Of a DNA stretch of 13,284 bases, positions 13,030-13,284 are shown piece after piece. Source of the stretch: JBAXHO01 sp037138855 (GTDB taxonomy: Bacteria; Patescibacteriota; Dojkabacteria; B142; OLB20); assembly GCA_037138855.1 (NCBI GenBank), contig JBAXHO010000047.1, positions 1 through 13,284 of the forward strand. Direction: 5' to 3'. Positions within the stretch are counted from its first letter, which is position 1, and each line of letters starts with the position of its first letter. Under the pieces are notes generated by a model. It did no database searches, was not told the origin of the DNA, and saw only the letters and a list, made by a program, of their open reading frames with translations. Position numbers and translations under genes: made by a program.

Positions 13030-13284
13030 TTACGTTGCAGGGGTATCTTGACAAATAGTTGAAAGAAAATTTGTTAAAGCAGAAATAAATGTGCTTTTCG
13101 AATGACCTTCAAAGTGTCCAAGTTGTTCTACACCATTACTACCTGCTGCAGTATGAATACAGGCAGTTTCACCTAGACGACTTCTTAAGAGAAACAGAAA
13201 AGTGGTAAAAGACTGAACAATATCAAATGCATGGGTTAATGGTAAAAACGCGTTGTTTTTTTTCTAATTTTGCCTTTGATTTTT
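13030..13284 (-). pseudogene. Possible 3' end of a frameshifted or decayed gene at the window edge
   Basis: On the - strand an open frame runs from near 13263 to a TAA at 13030-13032. It reads AFLPLTHAFDIVQSF, then RSRLGETACIHTAAG, EQLGHFEGHSKSTF and a final CQDTPAT, protein-like in composition. There is no in-frame ATG, and a TAG lies just upstream at 13264-13266. An A8 run (13256-13263) sits at that point, and the alternative frame upstream reads KIKGKIRKK, so a one-base shift at the A-run would join the two. The family is not recognised. It could be a pseudogene, a sequencing error in a homopolymer, or a chance open frame. Confidence 0.35.

Overview
The window looks like a chromosomal piece from an uncultivated, small-genome bacterium, most likely of the Patescibacteria/CPR (Parcubacteria or Microgenomates side; the sequence alone does not settle this). 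The reasons are an AT-rich genome, the standard stop code (TAG four times, TAA four times, TGA once), small housekeeping enzymes mixed with large membrane-anchored Fn3-like and Cys-rich surface proteins, a LURP-one-related protein, a single-domain ferredoxin, and genes that start without a Shine-Dalgarno sequence.

Layout. 1-2063 (+ strand): a possible tail of an upstream gene, a heptamer repeat array, a 215-aa surface protein with a cohesin-like region and a sortase-like C-terminus, a DedA-family membrane protein and a ferredoxin. 2041-4654 (- strand): gpmI followed by rlmN; rlmN converges on the ferredoxin gene and overlaps it by 23 bp. 4938-10967: a divergent pair, a 345-aa two-membrane-segment Fn3-like protein (-) and a 1635-aa Cys-rich mosaic surface protein (+), with a perfect inverted repeat at the midpoint of their 84-bp spacer. 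A strong bidirectional terminator (10998-11028) closes this unit. 11104-12665 (- strand): a LURP-one-related gene, then a membrane-anchored DsbA-like thiol oxidoreductase. 12666-13284: repeats, then the end of a probably frameshifted gene.

Functional reading. The coherent theme is the cell surface: three anchored extracytoplasmic proteins plus a DsbA-like enzyme that could form the disulfides of the Cys-rich giant. The giant carries a HELMH zinc-protease-like motif, a Lysostaphin/M23-like fold with every metal ligand lost, an EF-hand-type calcium loop and two pairs of duplicated modules. Its base composition drops abruptly after the N-terminal 270 residues, so it appears to have been assembled from different sources.

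The other notable component is the intergenic repeats. Almost every spacer holds degenerate 7-bp tandem repeats (GTATCAA and GTATCTA types, plus unrelated heptamers), and GTAG-headed palindromes resembling REP elements. The GTATCNN arrays have the same polarity in all five spacers regardless of gene direction.
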